From VRUE01 sp963705635 (lineage in GTDB: Bacteria > Actinomycetota > Thermoleophilia > Solirubrobacterales > 70-9): a DNA stretch of 64,000 nucleotides. The position numbers and the translations under genes are program-made. Of the stretch, positions 39,842 through 48,194 are shown piece by piece. The notes beneath the pieces are model-generated. The model worked only from the letters and a program-made list of their open reading frames with translations, was not told the origin of the DNA and searched no databases. The stretch covers positions 372,001 through 436,000 of the forward strand of contig CAVPKH010000001.1 of the NCBI GenBank assembly GCA_963705635.1, in the 5' to 3' direction. Positions within the stretch are counted from its first letter, which is position 1, and the number at the start of each line of letters is the position of its first letter.

Positions 39842-40489
39842 TCAGCAGAGGAGCGCGATGCTGAAGCCGTCTGAACCGCCGCCGCTGGAGAGCGCAGTGG
39901 GAGTTCCCGCCGTGTTTCGGAAGAACCCAACGAGCTTGTTGTTCGGCAGCCCCGAGGCCCGGTTGAAGGTCAAAACGCCGGACAACGAACCGGCGGCATC
40001 GGCAGTGCCCAGGCTGGCGATCGGCACGCAGTTTTCGACGCTCCCACCCGGGAGCAGGCTGGTGTCGAAGGTGATCTCGTACTGACCCGTAGAGATGATT
40101 TTCGCCGCCGTCACGCCGTGCCCGTTGATGATTTTGGGCGGGTCGAGCGGCGGCGCCCCGCCGCAGCATCCCCCGGTGCGGATGAAGGCGTAGATCTTGG
40201 TCGCCGGCGTCCCAGGAGCGCCTGGCGTGCCGGGCTGGCCCGCAGGCCCCTGCTCTCTCTTGTCTCCTTTGTCCCCCTTCAGCAGGGTGTTCTTGGCGAA
40301 GTCGTCAGCCTGCAGCGAGAAGTCCTTCACCTCGGCCGAGCGCACGGCGCCCTCTTTGATTTGCCTGGCGCCGACGCTGTCCTTGGGAAGCTGGGTGAAC
40401 GCGACCGCACTGCCACCCAAGGCGATGAAGACCGCCGTCATGGACATCACATTGGCGAAGGTCAGCTTCTTGGCCAGCCGTTTTTTCAT
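39842..40489 (-). CDS. Secreted YANVM-family protein 3 with collagen-like repeats
   Basis: A 215-residue exported protein. It begins MKKRLAKKLTFANVMSMTAV, with the same signal-like segment as the proteins at 24280 and 25138, then the repeat-like KDSVGARQIKEGAVRSAEVK. Residues about 70-97 contain Gly-X-Y triplets (GPAGQPGTPGAPGTPATK), a collagen-like stalk. A C-terminal beta-rich domain has paired cysteines (GGCCGG and a final Cys). It precedes fadD by five bases; a shared function is unlikely, so the pairing may be chance. Confidence 0.72.
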   Translation of the reverse strand: MKKRLAKKLTFANVMSMTAVFIALGGSAVAFTQLPKDSVGARQIKEGAVRSAEVKDFSLQADDFAKNTLLKGDKGDKREQGPAGQPGTPGAPGTPATKIYAFIRTGGCCGGAPPLDPPKIINGHGVTAAKIISTGQYEITFDTSLLPGGSVENCVPIASLGTADAAGSLSGVLTFNRASGLPNNKLVGFFRNTAGTPTALSSGGGSDGFSIALLC

Positions 40490-40534
40490 CCGGCCATAGT
40501 AAGGCTGAAGGCGCCAGTTGGCGAGCCGCTCTTT

Positions 40535-42034
40535 TTAGAACAGCGCTGAGCCGGCGTGTTCCGCGAACTCGACCAACGGTTGGGGGACGACGCCAAAGAA
40601 GACCACTCCCGCCGCGGCCAAAAGGGCCGGTGCGACCAGGTAGATGCGGCGACCCGCGTCGGGGTCGATCGGGTCGGCCTCGGGTGAGGCTCCGGCGATC
40701 GCGGGGGTCGCGCCCGTCGCCTCGCCGGCGGGGCGCATCCACATCGCCGCCACCACCCGCAGGTAGTAGGCGAGCGAGATCATCGTGCCGACGGCGATGA
40801 AGACGGCGAGCCAGGTGTAGTCGCCTTCGACCAGGGCCTCGATCAGGTAGAGCTTGCCGATAAAGCCGACGGTGGCGGGGAGGCCGGCGAGGCTGAGCAT
40901 CGAGATCGTCAGCGGCCAGGCCAGCAGCGGGCGCTCCTGGCCCAGCCCCTGCACGGAGCGGATGTCGTCGCCGTAGGGCGTCTCGCGCTCGCGGGCGATG
41001 AGGACGGAGAAGGCCGCCAGGTTCATCAAGGCGTAGCCGGCGAGGTAGAAGACGAGGGCGTTGATACCGGCTTCGCTGGCGACGACGAGGCCGCCGAGGA
41101 TGTAGCCGGCCTGGGCGATTCCGGAGTAGCCGAGCAGCCGCTTGAGCGAGTCCTGGCCGAGGGCGCCGACGTTGCCGACGACGATCGAGATCGCGGCCAG
41201 GACGGCGAGGGCCGGCTGCCACTCGTTTGCCTGCGGCGCCAGGGCGACGTCGAAGAAGCGGACGAAGACGGCGAAGGCAGCTGCCTTGGTCGCCACCGCC
41301 ATGAAGCTGGTGATCGGCGTCGGCGCGCCCTCGTAGACGTCGGGCGTCCACTGGTGGAAGGGGGCGACCGAGGTCTTGAAGGCGAGCCCGACCGCGGTCA
41401 GGGCGATGCCGACCAGGATCAGCGGGTCGCCGAGCACGCTCTTCTGGGCGATTCCGGCGGCGATCGCGGAGAAGTCGGTCGAGCCGGTGCCCCCGTAGAG
41501 GAAGGCCATCCCGTAGAGCAGCGTCGCCGAGCCGAGCGAGCCGACGATCAGGTACTTGAGCCCCGACTCGAGCGATTTCTCGCGGCGCAGGTTGGCCGCG
41601 CAGAGGATGTAGAGCGGGATCGAGAGGGTCTCGATCGCGACGAAGAAGCTGACCAGGTTCTGCGCCTGCGAGAGCAGGACCATGCCCAGCACCGAGCCCA
41701 GCAGCAGCGCGTGGTACTCGCCAGAGCCGACCTGCTCGGCGGCCGGCTCCCGGATCGAGAAGAGCACGGCGAAGGCGGCAGTGAGGATCGCGATCAGCGA
41801 GATCGAGATCGCCAGGTCGTCGAGGCGCAGGGAGCCGGAGATCAGGTCGGTTGCGTCGCCCCACTGCCAGATCAACAGGCCGGCGGTGGTGGCGAGGGTG
41901 ATCAGGGTCAGGCCTGGCGCCGCGCGCCGCAGCGGCTTGAAGACGCCGCTGAGCAGGACGACGCAGAGGCCAACGGTCAGCGCCAGGACCGGCGAGAGCG
42001 CGGCGTAGTCGATGTGGGGGGCGTGGAAGTTCAT
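40535..42034 (-). CDS. nuoN: NADH-quinone oxidoreductase subunit N
   Basis: Proton-pumping membrane subunit of complex I, 499 residues and about 14 helices. Family marks: ETLSIPLYILCA with the key Glu, SGLKYLIVGSLGSA with a channel Lys, and FKTSVAPFHQWTPDVYEGAP. ATG at 42034 overlaps the nuoM stop by four bases; the frame extends upstream to 42079 through repeat sequence that is unlikely to be translated in this frame. It is the last gene of the nuo operon. A weak hairpin CGCCA/TGGCG follows near 40511. Confidence 0.95.
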   Translation of the reverse strand: MNFHAPHIDYAALSPVLALTVGLCVVLLSGVFKPLRRAAPGLTLITLATTAGLLIWQWGDATDLISGSLRLDDLAISISLIAILTAAFAVLFSIREPAAEQVGSGEYHALLLGSVLGMVLLSQAQNLVSFFVAIETLSIPLYILCAANLRREKSLESGLKYLIVGSLGSATLLYGMAFLYGGTGSTDFSAIAAGIAQKSVLGDPLILVGIALTAVGLAFKTSVAPFHQWTPDVYEGAPTPITSFMAVATKAAAFAVFVRFFDVALAPQANEWQPALAVLAAISIVVGNVGALGQDSLKRLLGYSGIAQAGYILGGLVVASEAGINALVFYLAGYALMNLAAFSVLIARERETPYGDDIRSVQGLGQERPLLAWPLTISMLSLAGLPATVGFIGKLYLIEALVEGDYTWLAVFIAVGTMISLAYYLRVVAAMWMRPAGEATGATPAIAGASPEADPIDPDAGRRIYLVAPALLAAAGVVFFGVVPQPLVEFAEHAGSALF

Positions 42035-43617
42035 CGTCTCGAGGTCTCCCACGCGAGGGCCATCGGGGGTGCCTCCCAAATCGCACCCTCGCGGAGGGGG
42101 CGTTCTTGCTCTCGAATGGCCACGCTCCGCTTTGTGCTGAGTGATTTGGGAGGCACCCCCGATGGCCCCACGGCGGCGCTCACAGACTTGTCAGTCCGGC
42201 TCAGGATCAGCTGGGGATACAGCGCCAGTCCCAGGATGCAGAGCACGAGTGGCGCCAGGACGACCCCGTCGCGCCAGCCGATCTCACGCGATTCGAGACC
42301 CTCCGGTCTCCGGTTGTGCATCGTCCGCTGGTAGAGCCTCAGTGCGTAGTAGGCCGACATCGCCACGCCGGAGATTGCTACGAAGGCGAAGACGATCTTC
42401 GAGTCGAAGAGGCCGTTGAGGATGTAGAACTCGCCGACGAAGTTGGCCGAGCCCGGCATCGCCAGGGTGGCCAGGGTGACGATCAGGAAGAGGGCGGCCA
42501 GGACCGGCGCCTTCATCGCCATCCCGCCCATCTTGCCCAGGTCTTCAGTGCCGGTGCGCTCGACGAGGAGCGCGATGATCACGAACAGCGGCGCCACTAC
42601 GAGCCCATGGTTGACCATCTGCAGGACCGCACCGTCAGCCCCGTCAGCACTCAAGGCGAAGATCCCGGCGGTGATGAAGCCGAGCTGCGCCACCGAGGAG
42701 TAGCCGGCGACGAGCCGCACGTTGGTCTGGGTGAAGGCCATCACCGAGCCGTAGAGGATCGAGGCCAGGGCGATGACCAGGATCACCTCCTGGAATTCGA
42801 TCGTCGCGTCCGGGAAGAGCGGCAGCACGACCCGCAGGAAGCCGTAGGCGCCGACCTTGGCCAGGACGCCGGAGAAGACCGCCAGGGCCGGCAGCGGCGC
42901 CGCCCGGTAGGCGTCGGGCATCCAGCCGTGGAGGAGGAAGGCCGGCATCTTGACCAGGAAGGCGGCGGCGAAGAACCAGAAGATCCAGCGCTGGCTGCCC
43001 TCGCCGATCGGGTGCTTGGCCAGCTCGGCGATCGAGAAGGTGAGGTGGCCTCCGTCGGCGGCGATGATCGCGGTGGCGATCGCCGCGACCAGCATCAGCA
43101 GCGAGCCGATCAGCGTGTAGACGATCATCTTCAGCGTCGCCGCAGCCGCCGTCGGGCCGCCTTCGCGGTCGCTCCCCCAGGCGCCGAAGAGGAAGTAGAA
43201 CGGGACCAGCATCAGGTCGAAGAAGAGGACGAAGAGCAGCAGGTCCTGGGCCAGGAAAGAGCCCAGGGTCGCGGTCTCGCCGACCAGCATCATCAGGAAA
43301 AAGAGGTGCGGCCGCTCCTGCTCGCGGAAGGCGGCGAAGGCCGTGCCCGCCGTCCACAGCACCGTGGTGAGCAGGACGAGGAAGACGTTGAGGCCGTCGA
43401 TGCCGAGGCTGTAGTCGACGCCGAGGCCGGGGATCCAGTTGACGTCGACGGTGTCCTGCAGGCCCGAGGCGCTCGAATCGAACCCCGCGACGAGCGAGAT
43501 CGCGAGGCCAAGCGTGACCGCGGCGCCCAGCGTCGCCCACCAGCCGGCGAGCCGCTTGGGCAGAAAGAGGCCAACGAGGCCGAAGACGAGTGGTGTCCAG
43601 AGCAGCGAGTTGCTCAT
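42031..43617 (-). CDS. nuoM: NADH-quinone oxidoreductase subunit M, C-terminus extended by a repeat
   Basis: Antiporter-like proton-pumping subunit, 528 residues. Typical sequences: GIDGLNVFLVLLTTVL, LMLVPFYFLFGAWGS with the key Glu replaced in position by neighbouring residues typical of the family alignment, FLVKMPAFLLHGWMPDAYRAAP with its channel Lys, and VGEFYILNGLF. The last 45 or so residues (from SAAVGPSGVPPKSL) do not look like NuoM. They are encoded by a 112-base inverted repeat at 42057-42168, so the repeat seems to have replaced or extended the natural end. ATGA overlap with nuoN. Confidence 0.93.
   Translation of the reverse strand: MSNSLLWTPLVFGLVGLFLPKRLAGWWATLGAAVTLGLAISLVAGFDSSASGLQDTVDVNWIPGLGVDYSLGIDGLNVFLVLLTTVLWTAGTAFAAFREQERPHLFFLMMLVGETATLGSFLAQDLLLFVLFFDLMLVPFYFLFGAWGSDREGGPTAAAATLKMIVYTLIGSLLMLVAAIATAIIAADGGHLTFSIAELAKHPIGEGSQRWIFWFFAAAFLVKMPAFLLHGWMPDAYRAAPLPALAVFSGVLAKVGAYGFLRVVLPLFPDATIEFQEVILVIALASILYGSVMAFTQTNVRLVAGYSSVAQLGFITAGIFALSADGADGAVLQMVNHGLVVAPLFVIIALLVERTGTEDLGKMGGMAMKAPVLAALFLIVTLATLAMPGSANFVGEFYILNGLFDSKIVFAFVAISGVAMSAYYALRLYQRTMHNRRPEGLESREIGWRDGVVLAPLVLCILGLALYPQLILSRTDKSVSAAVGPSGVPPKSLSTKRSVAIREQERPLREGAIWEAPPMALAWETSRR
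42057..42168. repeat. Long inverted repeat inside the 3' end of nuoM
   Basis: Perfect 26-bp arms at 42057-42082 and 42143-42168, core CGGGGGTGCCTCCCAAATC. The loop holds GCTGAGTG at 42136, directly next to the right arm. The whole element is read in frame as the C-terminus of NuoM. Confidence 0.9.
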
Positions 43618-43630
43618 CAGATCGTCTCCT

Positions 43631-43679
43631 GCGAAATTCGCGGCGCGAAGAACCAGGGGTGCACGCTTGCGAATTTCGC
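43631..43679. repeat. Inverted repeat between nuoL and nuoM
   Basis: Perfect 11-bp arms GCGAAATTCGC/GCGAATTTCGC around a 27-base loop fill most of the 64-base gap between nuoL and nuoM. It may be a structured spacer affecting downstream translation or message stability. Confidence 0.7.
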
Positions 43680-43681
43680 GC

Positions 43682-45691
43682 TCATGAGCTGCTCAGCAGG
43701 AAGTAGAGGGCGAGGCCGGCGAAGCCGACGATCAGCAGCAGCGCGTAGCTGCGGACGAAGCCGCTCTGCACGACGCGGACGATGCGGCCGCTGCCGCCGA
43801 CGATGTCCTCGGTGCCGCTGACCAGGCCGTCGACGACGAGGCGCTCGAAGGTGCGGTTGGCGAAGCGGCCGATCGCCAGCGCCGGGCGCACGATCAGGAA
43901 GTCGATCGCCTCGTCGAAGTACCACTTGTTGACGAGGAAGGTGTGCAGCGGGCGCAGGCGCTGGATCAGCATCGCCGGCGTCTCGGGGCGGGCGATGTAG
44001 AGCCAGTAGGCGATGCCGATGCCGACGATCGAGATCGTCGCGCCGATCGCCAGGCCGGCCCAGGAGGCGCCGACCGAGGGCACGATCTCAGCCAGCGGCG
44101 AGTCGGCGAAGACCGGGTCGAGGAACTTGGTCACGACATCGTCGAGGCCGGGCACCTGGATCAGGCCGGCGAACAGCGCCAGGAAGGCGAGCACGCCCAT
44201 CGCGGCCCGCATCGGCCAGGACTGCTCGGCGATGTGGTGATCGGCGCCGGGGAAGCCGACGTCGGTGTCCTCCTCTTCACCCGTCGCCGGGTTGAAGGGA
44301 TGGGCGTGGTGGACGTGGCCGCTGTCGATCAGCTCCTGGGCCTCGGGGCAGGGCTTGCCCGGCAGCACGCGGAAGATCAGGCGGAAGGTGTAGATCGCGG
44401 TCAGCAGGGCGCCGAAGTAGCCGAGCACGGTGAAGATCTCGTACATGCCACCGCGCGCGGTGGCGTAGGCGAGGATCTCGTCCTTGGAGAAGAAGCCCGA
44501 GGTGCCGGGGAAGGCGGCCAGGGCGAGGCCGCCGCAGAGCATCGTGATCGAGGTGAAGCGCATCGCCTTGCCGAAGCCCTTCATCTCGTCGATGTTCTGA
44601 TTGTTCGCCATCGCGGCGATGATCGAGCCGGCCGCCATGAAGAGCAGCGCCTTGAAGAAGGCGTGGGTCATCAGGTGGAACATGCCGGCGCTGTAGGCGC
44701 CGATCGAGACGCCCATGATCATGTAGCCGATCTGGCTCATCGTCGAGTAGGCGATCGCCCGCTTCAGGTCGGTCATTACCAGGGCGATCGTGCCGGCGAC
44801 CAGCAGCGTCGCCAGGCCGACGAAGGCGGCGATGTCGGCGGCGGTCGGGGCGAGGACGAAGAGCGTGTGGGTGCGGGCGATCAGGTAGACGCCGGCGGTG
44901 ACCATCGTCGCCGCGTGGATCAGCGAGGAGACCGGCGTTGGTCCCTCCATCGCGTCCGGCAGCCAGGTGTGGAAGGGCAGCTGCGCCGACTTGGCGAAGG
45001 CCCCGACGAGGAGCAGCAGGCAGATCGCGGTGATCGTCCACTCGTTGGTCTGGAAGACCTCGGGGGCCTTGGTGAAGACCTCGCTGTATTCGAAGGTGCC
45101 CAGTTCGCGGAAGATCAGGAAGGCGGCGAGGACGAGGCCGATGTCGCCGACGACGTTGATCACGAAGGCCTTCATCCCGGCCTTGGTCGCGGTTCCCCGC
45201 CGGTACCAGAAGCTGATCAGCGCGTAGGAGGCGAAGCCGACGAAGGCCCAGCCGACGATCAGCAGGACGAAGTTGCCGGCGAGGACGAGCAGCAGCATCG
45301 AGAAGACGAAGAAGTTGAGGTAGCTGAAGAAGCGGTGGTAGCCCTGGTCGGACTGCATGTAGCCGAACGAGTAGAGGTGGATCAGGGTCGAGACGCCGGT
45401 GACGATCAGGACCATGAAGACCGAGAGCGGGTCGACGAAGATCCCCAGCTTGATGTCGAGGCCGGCGACGCTGGCGTAGTCCCAGAGCGCTGAGGCGTGG
45501 TGGCGCGCCTCGGGCGCTTCGCCGAGCAGGCAGAGCAGGGCGCCGATGCCGCAGGCGAAGGCGAGCCCGATCGCGGCGGTGCCGATCGCCCCGGCCGCCT
45601 TGGCCGGGAGCGTGCGGTAGCTGAGCGCGATGAAGATCGAGCCCAGCAGCGGGAAGAGCAGGACCAGCCAGGCCCAGGTCGTCGCGCTCAC
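43682..45691 (-). CDS. nuoL: NADH-quinone oxidoreductase subunit L
   Basis: Largest proton-pumping subunit, 669 residues, with the long C-terminal amphipathic helix. Marks: WAFVGFASYALISFWY, AKSAQLPFHTWLPDAMEGPTPVSSLIHAATMV with the channel Lys and His, THAFFKALLFMAAGS and FPGTSGFFSKDEI. A His-rich loop lies between helices (GHVHHAHPF and GADHHIAEQ). It overlaps nuoK by four bases (45688-45691). Confidence 0.96.
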   Translation of the reverse strand: MSATTWAWLVLLFPLLGSIFIALSYRTLPAKAAGAIGTAAIGLAFACGIGALLCLLGEAPEARHHASALWDYASVAGLDIKLGIFVDPLSVFMVLIVTGVSTLIHLYSFGYMQSDQGYHRFFSYLNFFVFSMLLLVLAGNFVLLIVGWAFVGFASYALISFWYRRGTATKAGMKAFVINVVGDIGLVLAAFLIFRELGTFEYSEVFTKAPEVFQTNEWTITAICLLLLVGAFAKSAQLPFHTWLPDAMEGPTPVSSLIHAATMVTAGVYLIARTHTLFVLAPTAADIAAFVGLATLLVAGTIALVMTDLKRAIAYSTMSQIGYMIMGVSIGAYSAGMFHLMTHAFFKALLFMAAGSIIAAMANNQNIDEMKGFGKAMRFTSITMLCGGLALAAFPGTSGFFSKDEILAYATARGGMYEIFTVLGYFGALLTAIYTFRLIFRVLPGKPCPEAQELIDSGHVHHAHPFNPATGEEEDTDVGFPGADHHIAEQSWPMRAAMGVLAFLALFAGLIQVPGLDDVVTKFLDPVFADSPLAEIVPSVGASWAGLAIGATISIVGIGIAYWLYIARPETPAMLIQRLRPLHTFLVNKWYFDEAIDFLIVRPALAIGRFANRTFERLVVDGLVSGTEDIVGGSGRIVRVVQSGFVRSYALLLIVGFAGLALYFLLSSS

Positions 45692-45987
45692 CCGCGCAGC
45701 TCCCGCAGGGCGTCGACGTCGAGCGGCAGCTTGCGCCGGAAGATCGCCACGATCAGGCCGAGGCCGACGACGACCTCACAGGCGGCGACGACCATGACGA
45801 CGATGGCGAAGATCTGCCCCTGCTGGTTGCCGACCATGCGGCTGAAGGCGACCAGCGCCAGGTTGCCGGCGTTGAGCATCAGCTCCAGGCAGAGCAGGAT
45901 GACCACGGGGCTGCGGCGGATCAGGATGCCGGTGGCGCCGATCGCGAAGATCAGGCTGGAGAGGACGATGTACCACTCGGTGTTCAT
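45688..45987 (-). CDS. nuoK: NADH-quinone oxidoreductase subunit K
   Basis: A 99-residue subunit with three membrane helices. The conserved Glu in LLCLELMLNAGNLALVAF and the second in ACEVVVGLGLIVAI are both present; these line the proton path. The length is typical. It overlaps nuoJ and nuoL by four bases each, so translation is coupled. Confidence 0.96.
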   Translation of the reverse strand: MNTEWYIVLSSLIFAIGATGILIRRSPVVILLCLELMLNAGNLALVAFSRMVGNQQGQIFAIVVMVVAACEVVVGLGLIVAIFRRKLPLDVDALRELRG

Positions 45988-46595
45988 GCACGGACTCCTG
46001 GGGCGGTGGGGGAGGGCGCCGATGCCCTCCCCGGACGCGCCTCCGGCGCTGAGTGTCCGGAGAGGGCATCGGCGCCCTCCCCGGACTCAGGCGTTCGGTT
46101 GCGGCCGGCGAGTACTACGGCGCCCACTGCGGCTAGGAGCAGGAGGATGGAGGAGGCCTCGAAGGGGAGGAGGAACCGTTCCAGGAGGAGCCTTCCGATC
46201 GCGGCGGGGTCGCCGAAGCCCGGATTGACCTCGGGGCCGTGGGTGCTGAGCGCGATCAGGGAGGAGCTGAGGACGGCGATCGAGAGCTCGACGAAGAGGG
46301 CGGCGCCCATCAGCGGGGCGAGGAAGCGCTGGCCCGGGATCGGCTCCCAGGCCGACTCGGTGTCGCCGCCGACGTAGGCGGTGACGAAGACGTAGAGAAC
46401 CATCACGGCGCCGGCGTAGACGACCACCTGGGCGGCGGCGACGAAGGCGGAGCTCAGCAGGAGGAAGAGGACCGCCAGCGAGAAGAGGTGGACGATCAGC
46501 GCCAGCACCCCATAGAAGGGGTTGCGGAGGGCGACGACGCCGACCGCGCCAGCGAGGGCGCCGAGCGCCGCGGCGAAGAAGAGGACCGCTTCCAC
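45984..46595 (-). CDS. nuoJ: NADH-quinone oxidoreductase subunit J, C-terminus built by a repeat
   Basis: Membrane subunit of 203 residues with five helices: start EAVLFFAAALGALAGAVGVV, then NPFYGVLALIVHLFSLAVLF, AQVVVYAGAVMVLYVFV (typical NuoJ helix 3 with its bulge) and the last helix SILLLLAAVGAVVLAGRN. After this come about 35 residues (EGADALSGHSAPEARPGRAS) that are not NuoJ-like. They are encoded by an inverted repeat at 46011-46080 and run into the nuoK start. The gene abuts nuoI without a gap. Confidence 0.95.
   Translation of the reverse strand: MEAVLFFAAALGALAGAVGVVALRNPFYGVLALIVHLFSLAVLFLLLSSAFVAAAQVVVYAGAVMVLYVFVTAYVGGDTESAWEPIPGQRFLAPLMGAALFVELSIAVLSSSLIALSTHGPEVNPGFGDPAAIGRLLLERFLLPFEASSILLLLAAVGAVVLAGRNRTPESGEGADALSGHSAPEARPGRASAPSPTAPGVRA
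46011..46080. repeat. Long inverted repeat inside the 3' end of nuoJ
   Basis: 26-base arms at 46011-46036 and 46055-46080 with one mismatch, core GGGCGCCGATGCCCTC. The loop contains GCTGAGTG directly next to the right arm (46048), then TCCGG. The last feature is shared with the element in nuoG. Confidence 0.88.
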
Positions 46596-47138
46596 TTACT
46601 CGCCCTCCGCCCGCAGCGGGGTGCGCTCGATCGGCTCGGCCAGCAGCATCTCCTTGGTGAAGATCAGGTTCGAGCGGTCGTAGTCGGCCATCTCGTAGTC
46701 GTGGCCCATCGTGATCGCGTCGAAGGGGCAGGCGATCTCGCAGTAGCCGCAGAAGATGCAGCGCGAGAGGTTGATCTCGTAGACGGCGGCGTAGCGCTCG
46801 CCGGCCGAGACGCGGTCGCCGGGGATGTTCTCGGCGGCGACGACGCGGATGCAGTCGGCGGGGCAGGCGGCGGCGCAGAGCGAGCAGCCGACGCACTTCT
46901 CCAGACCCGTGTCCTCGAACTTGTGCAGCTTGTGGCGGCCGCGGAAGCGCGGGTAGACGGGGGTCTTCTCCTCGGGGTACTGGATCGTCATCGGGCCCTC
47001 GATCAGCCGCGCCATCGTCGTCTTCAGGCCGCGCAGGGTCTCGCCGAAGGCGCGGTAGACACCGCCGGCCCCGCCCGGCTCGGGCCCGCGCTGGACGACG
47101 ACCACGTCCTGGTCCTTCAGGTACGGGAACTCAGCCAC
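46596..47138 (-). CDS. nuoI: NADH-quinone oxidoreductase subunit I
   Basis: A 180-residue ferredoxin-like subunit carrying two [4Fe-4S] clusters (N6a and N6b): CVGCSLCAAACPADC and CIFCGYCEIACPFDA. It relays electrons from NuoG to NuoB at the membrane edge. GTG at 47138 has AAGGGGGG just upstream. A 41-base hairpin repeat fills the gap to nuoH. Confidence 0.96.
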   Translation of the reverse strand: MAEFPYLKDQDVVVVQRGPEPGGAGGVYRAFGETLRGLKTTMARLIEGPMTIQYPEEKTPVYPRFRGRHKLHKFEDTGLEKCVGCSLCAAACPADCIRVVAAENIPGDRVSAGERYAAVYEINLSRCIFCGYCEIACPFDAITMGHDYEMADYDRSNLIFTKEMLLAEPIERTPLRAEGE

Positions 47139-47150
47139 GGGCGAACCCCC

Positions 47151-47191
47151 CTTGGCGAGTTTCCGGGCTATATGACGGGAAAGTCGCCAAG
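47151..47191. repeat. 41-base hairpin repeat, TATATGA class, copy 2
   Basis: Same outer arms (CTTGGCGA/TCGCCAAG) and length as the copy at 15757, with changes inside that mostly keep pairing. It forms nearly the whole spacer between nuoH and nuoI. Confidence 0.85.
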
Positions 47192-47195
47192 CCCA

Positions 47196-48194
47196 TCACG
47201 TCGCCACCACCAGGATCGCGGTGATGAGCAGGTTGAGCGTCGCCAGCGGCAGCAGCACCTTCCAGCCGAGGCTCATCAGCTGGTCGTAGCGCAGCCGCGG
47301 CAGCGTCGCCCGCACCCAGATGAAGAGGAGCACCAGGCAGAGGATCTTGGCCAGCACCCAGATCGGGTCGAGCCAACCCGGGCCGGGGCCCATCCAGCCG
47401 CCGAGGAACATCGCCGTGGCGACGCCGGATACGACGATGATCTCGATGTACTCGACCAAGAGGAAGCTGCCGAAGCGCATGCCGCCGTACTCGGTCATGA
47501 AGCCCTGCACCAGTTCGGCGTCGGCCTCGGGCATGTCGAAGGGGGTGCGGTTGGTCTCGGCGAAGCCGGCGAGCATGAAGATGAGGAAGCCGACGAACTG
47601 GGGAAAGATGAACCAGAGGTCGCCCTGGGCGTGGACGATGTCGACCAGCGAGAGCGAGCCGCCCATCATGATCACCCCGAGCAGAGCCAGCCCCATCGCC
47701 ACCTCGTAGGAGATCAGCTGAGCGGCGCCGCGCATCGCGCCGAGCAGGCTGTACTTCGAGCCCGAGGACCAGCCGCCGAGCAGCAGGCCGTAGAAGGCGA
47801 GCGAGCCGACGGCGAAGAAGTAGAGGATGCCGATCGGCACGTCGATGCCGTAGAGGCCGACGCCGTCCTGCACGTCGCCCCAGGGAATGATCGCCAGGGC
47901 GAGGACGCCGGAGAGGACGGGCAGCAGAGGCCCGAGGATGAAGAGGGTCTGGATCGCGTTGGCGGGCCGGAACGCCTCCTTGCCGAGCAGCTTGCCGACG
48001 TCGGCAAGCGGCTGCAGGATGCCGAAGGGGCCGACCCGGTTGGGACCGTAGCGGTGCTGGAAGCGGCCGATCAGCTTGCGCTCGAGCACCGTCATCAGCG
48101 GCACGATGCCGAAGATCACGGCGAAGATCACCACGCTCTTGAGGATCATCACCCAGGTCGCTTCAACGACCGTTGTGTCGGCGATCGGCAGCAT
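47196..48194 (-). CDS. nuoH: NADH-quinone oxidoreductase subunit H
   Basis: Membrane subunit of 332 residues that forms the quinone entry with NuoB and NuoD. Marks: ERKLIGRFQHRYGPNRVGP (first matrix loop), GGWSSGSKYSLLGAMRGAAQ, and AETNRTPFDMPEADAELV, the acidic loop next to the quinone chamber. ATG at 48194 overlaps the nuoG stop by one base (TGATG). The frame runs open upstream to 48473, but that is an artefact inside nuoG. Confidence 0.96.
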   Translation of the reverse strand: MLPIADTTVVEATWVMILKSVVIFAVIFGIVPLMTVLERKLIGRFQHRYGPNRVGPFGILQPLADVGKLLGKEAFRPANAIQTLFILGPLLPVLSGVLALAIIPWGDVQDGVGLYGIDVPIGILYFFAVGSLAFYGLLLGGWSSGSKYSLLGAMRGAAQLISYEVAMGLALLGVIMMGGSLSLVDIVHAQGDLWFIFPQFVGFLIFMLAGFAETNRTPFDMPEADAELVQGFMTEYGGMRFGSFLLVEYIEIIVVSGVATAMFLGGWMGPGPGWLDPIWVLAKILCLVLLFIWVRATLPRLRYDQLMSLGWKVLLPLATLNLLITAILVVAT

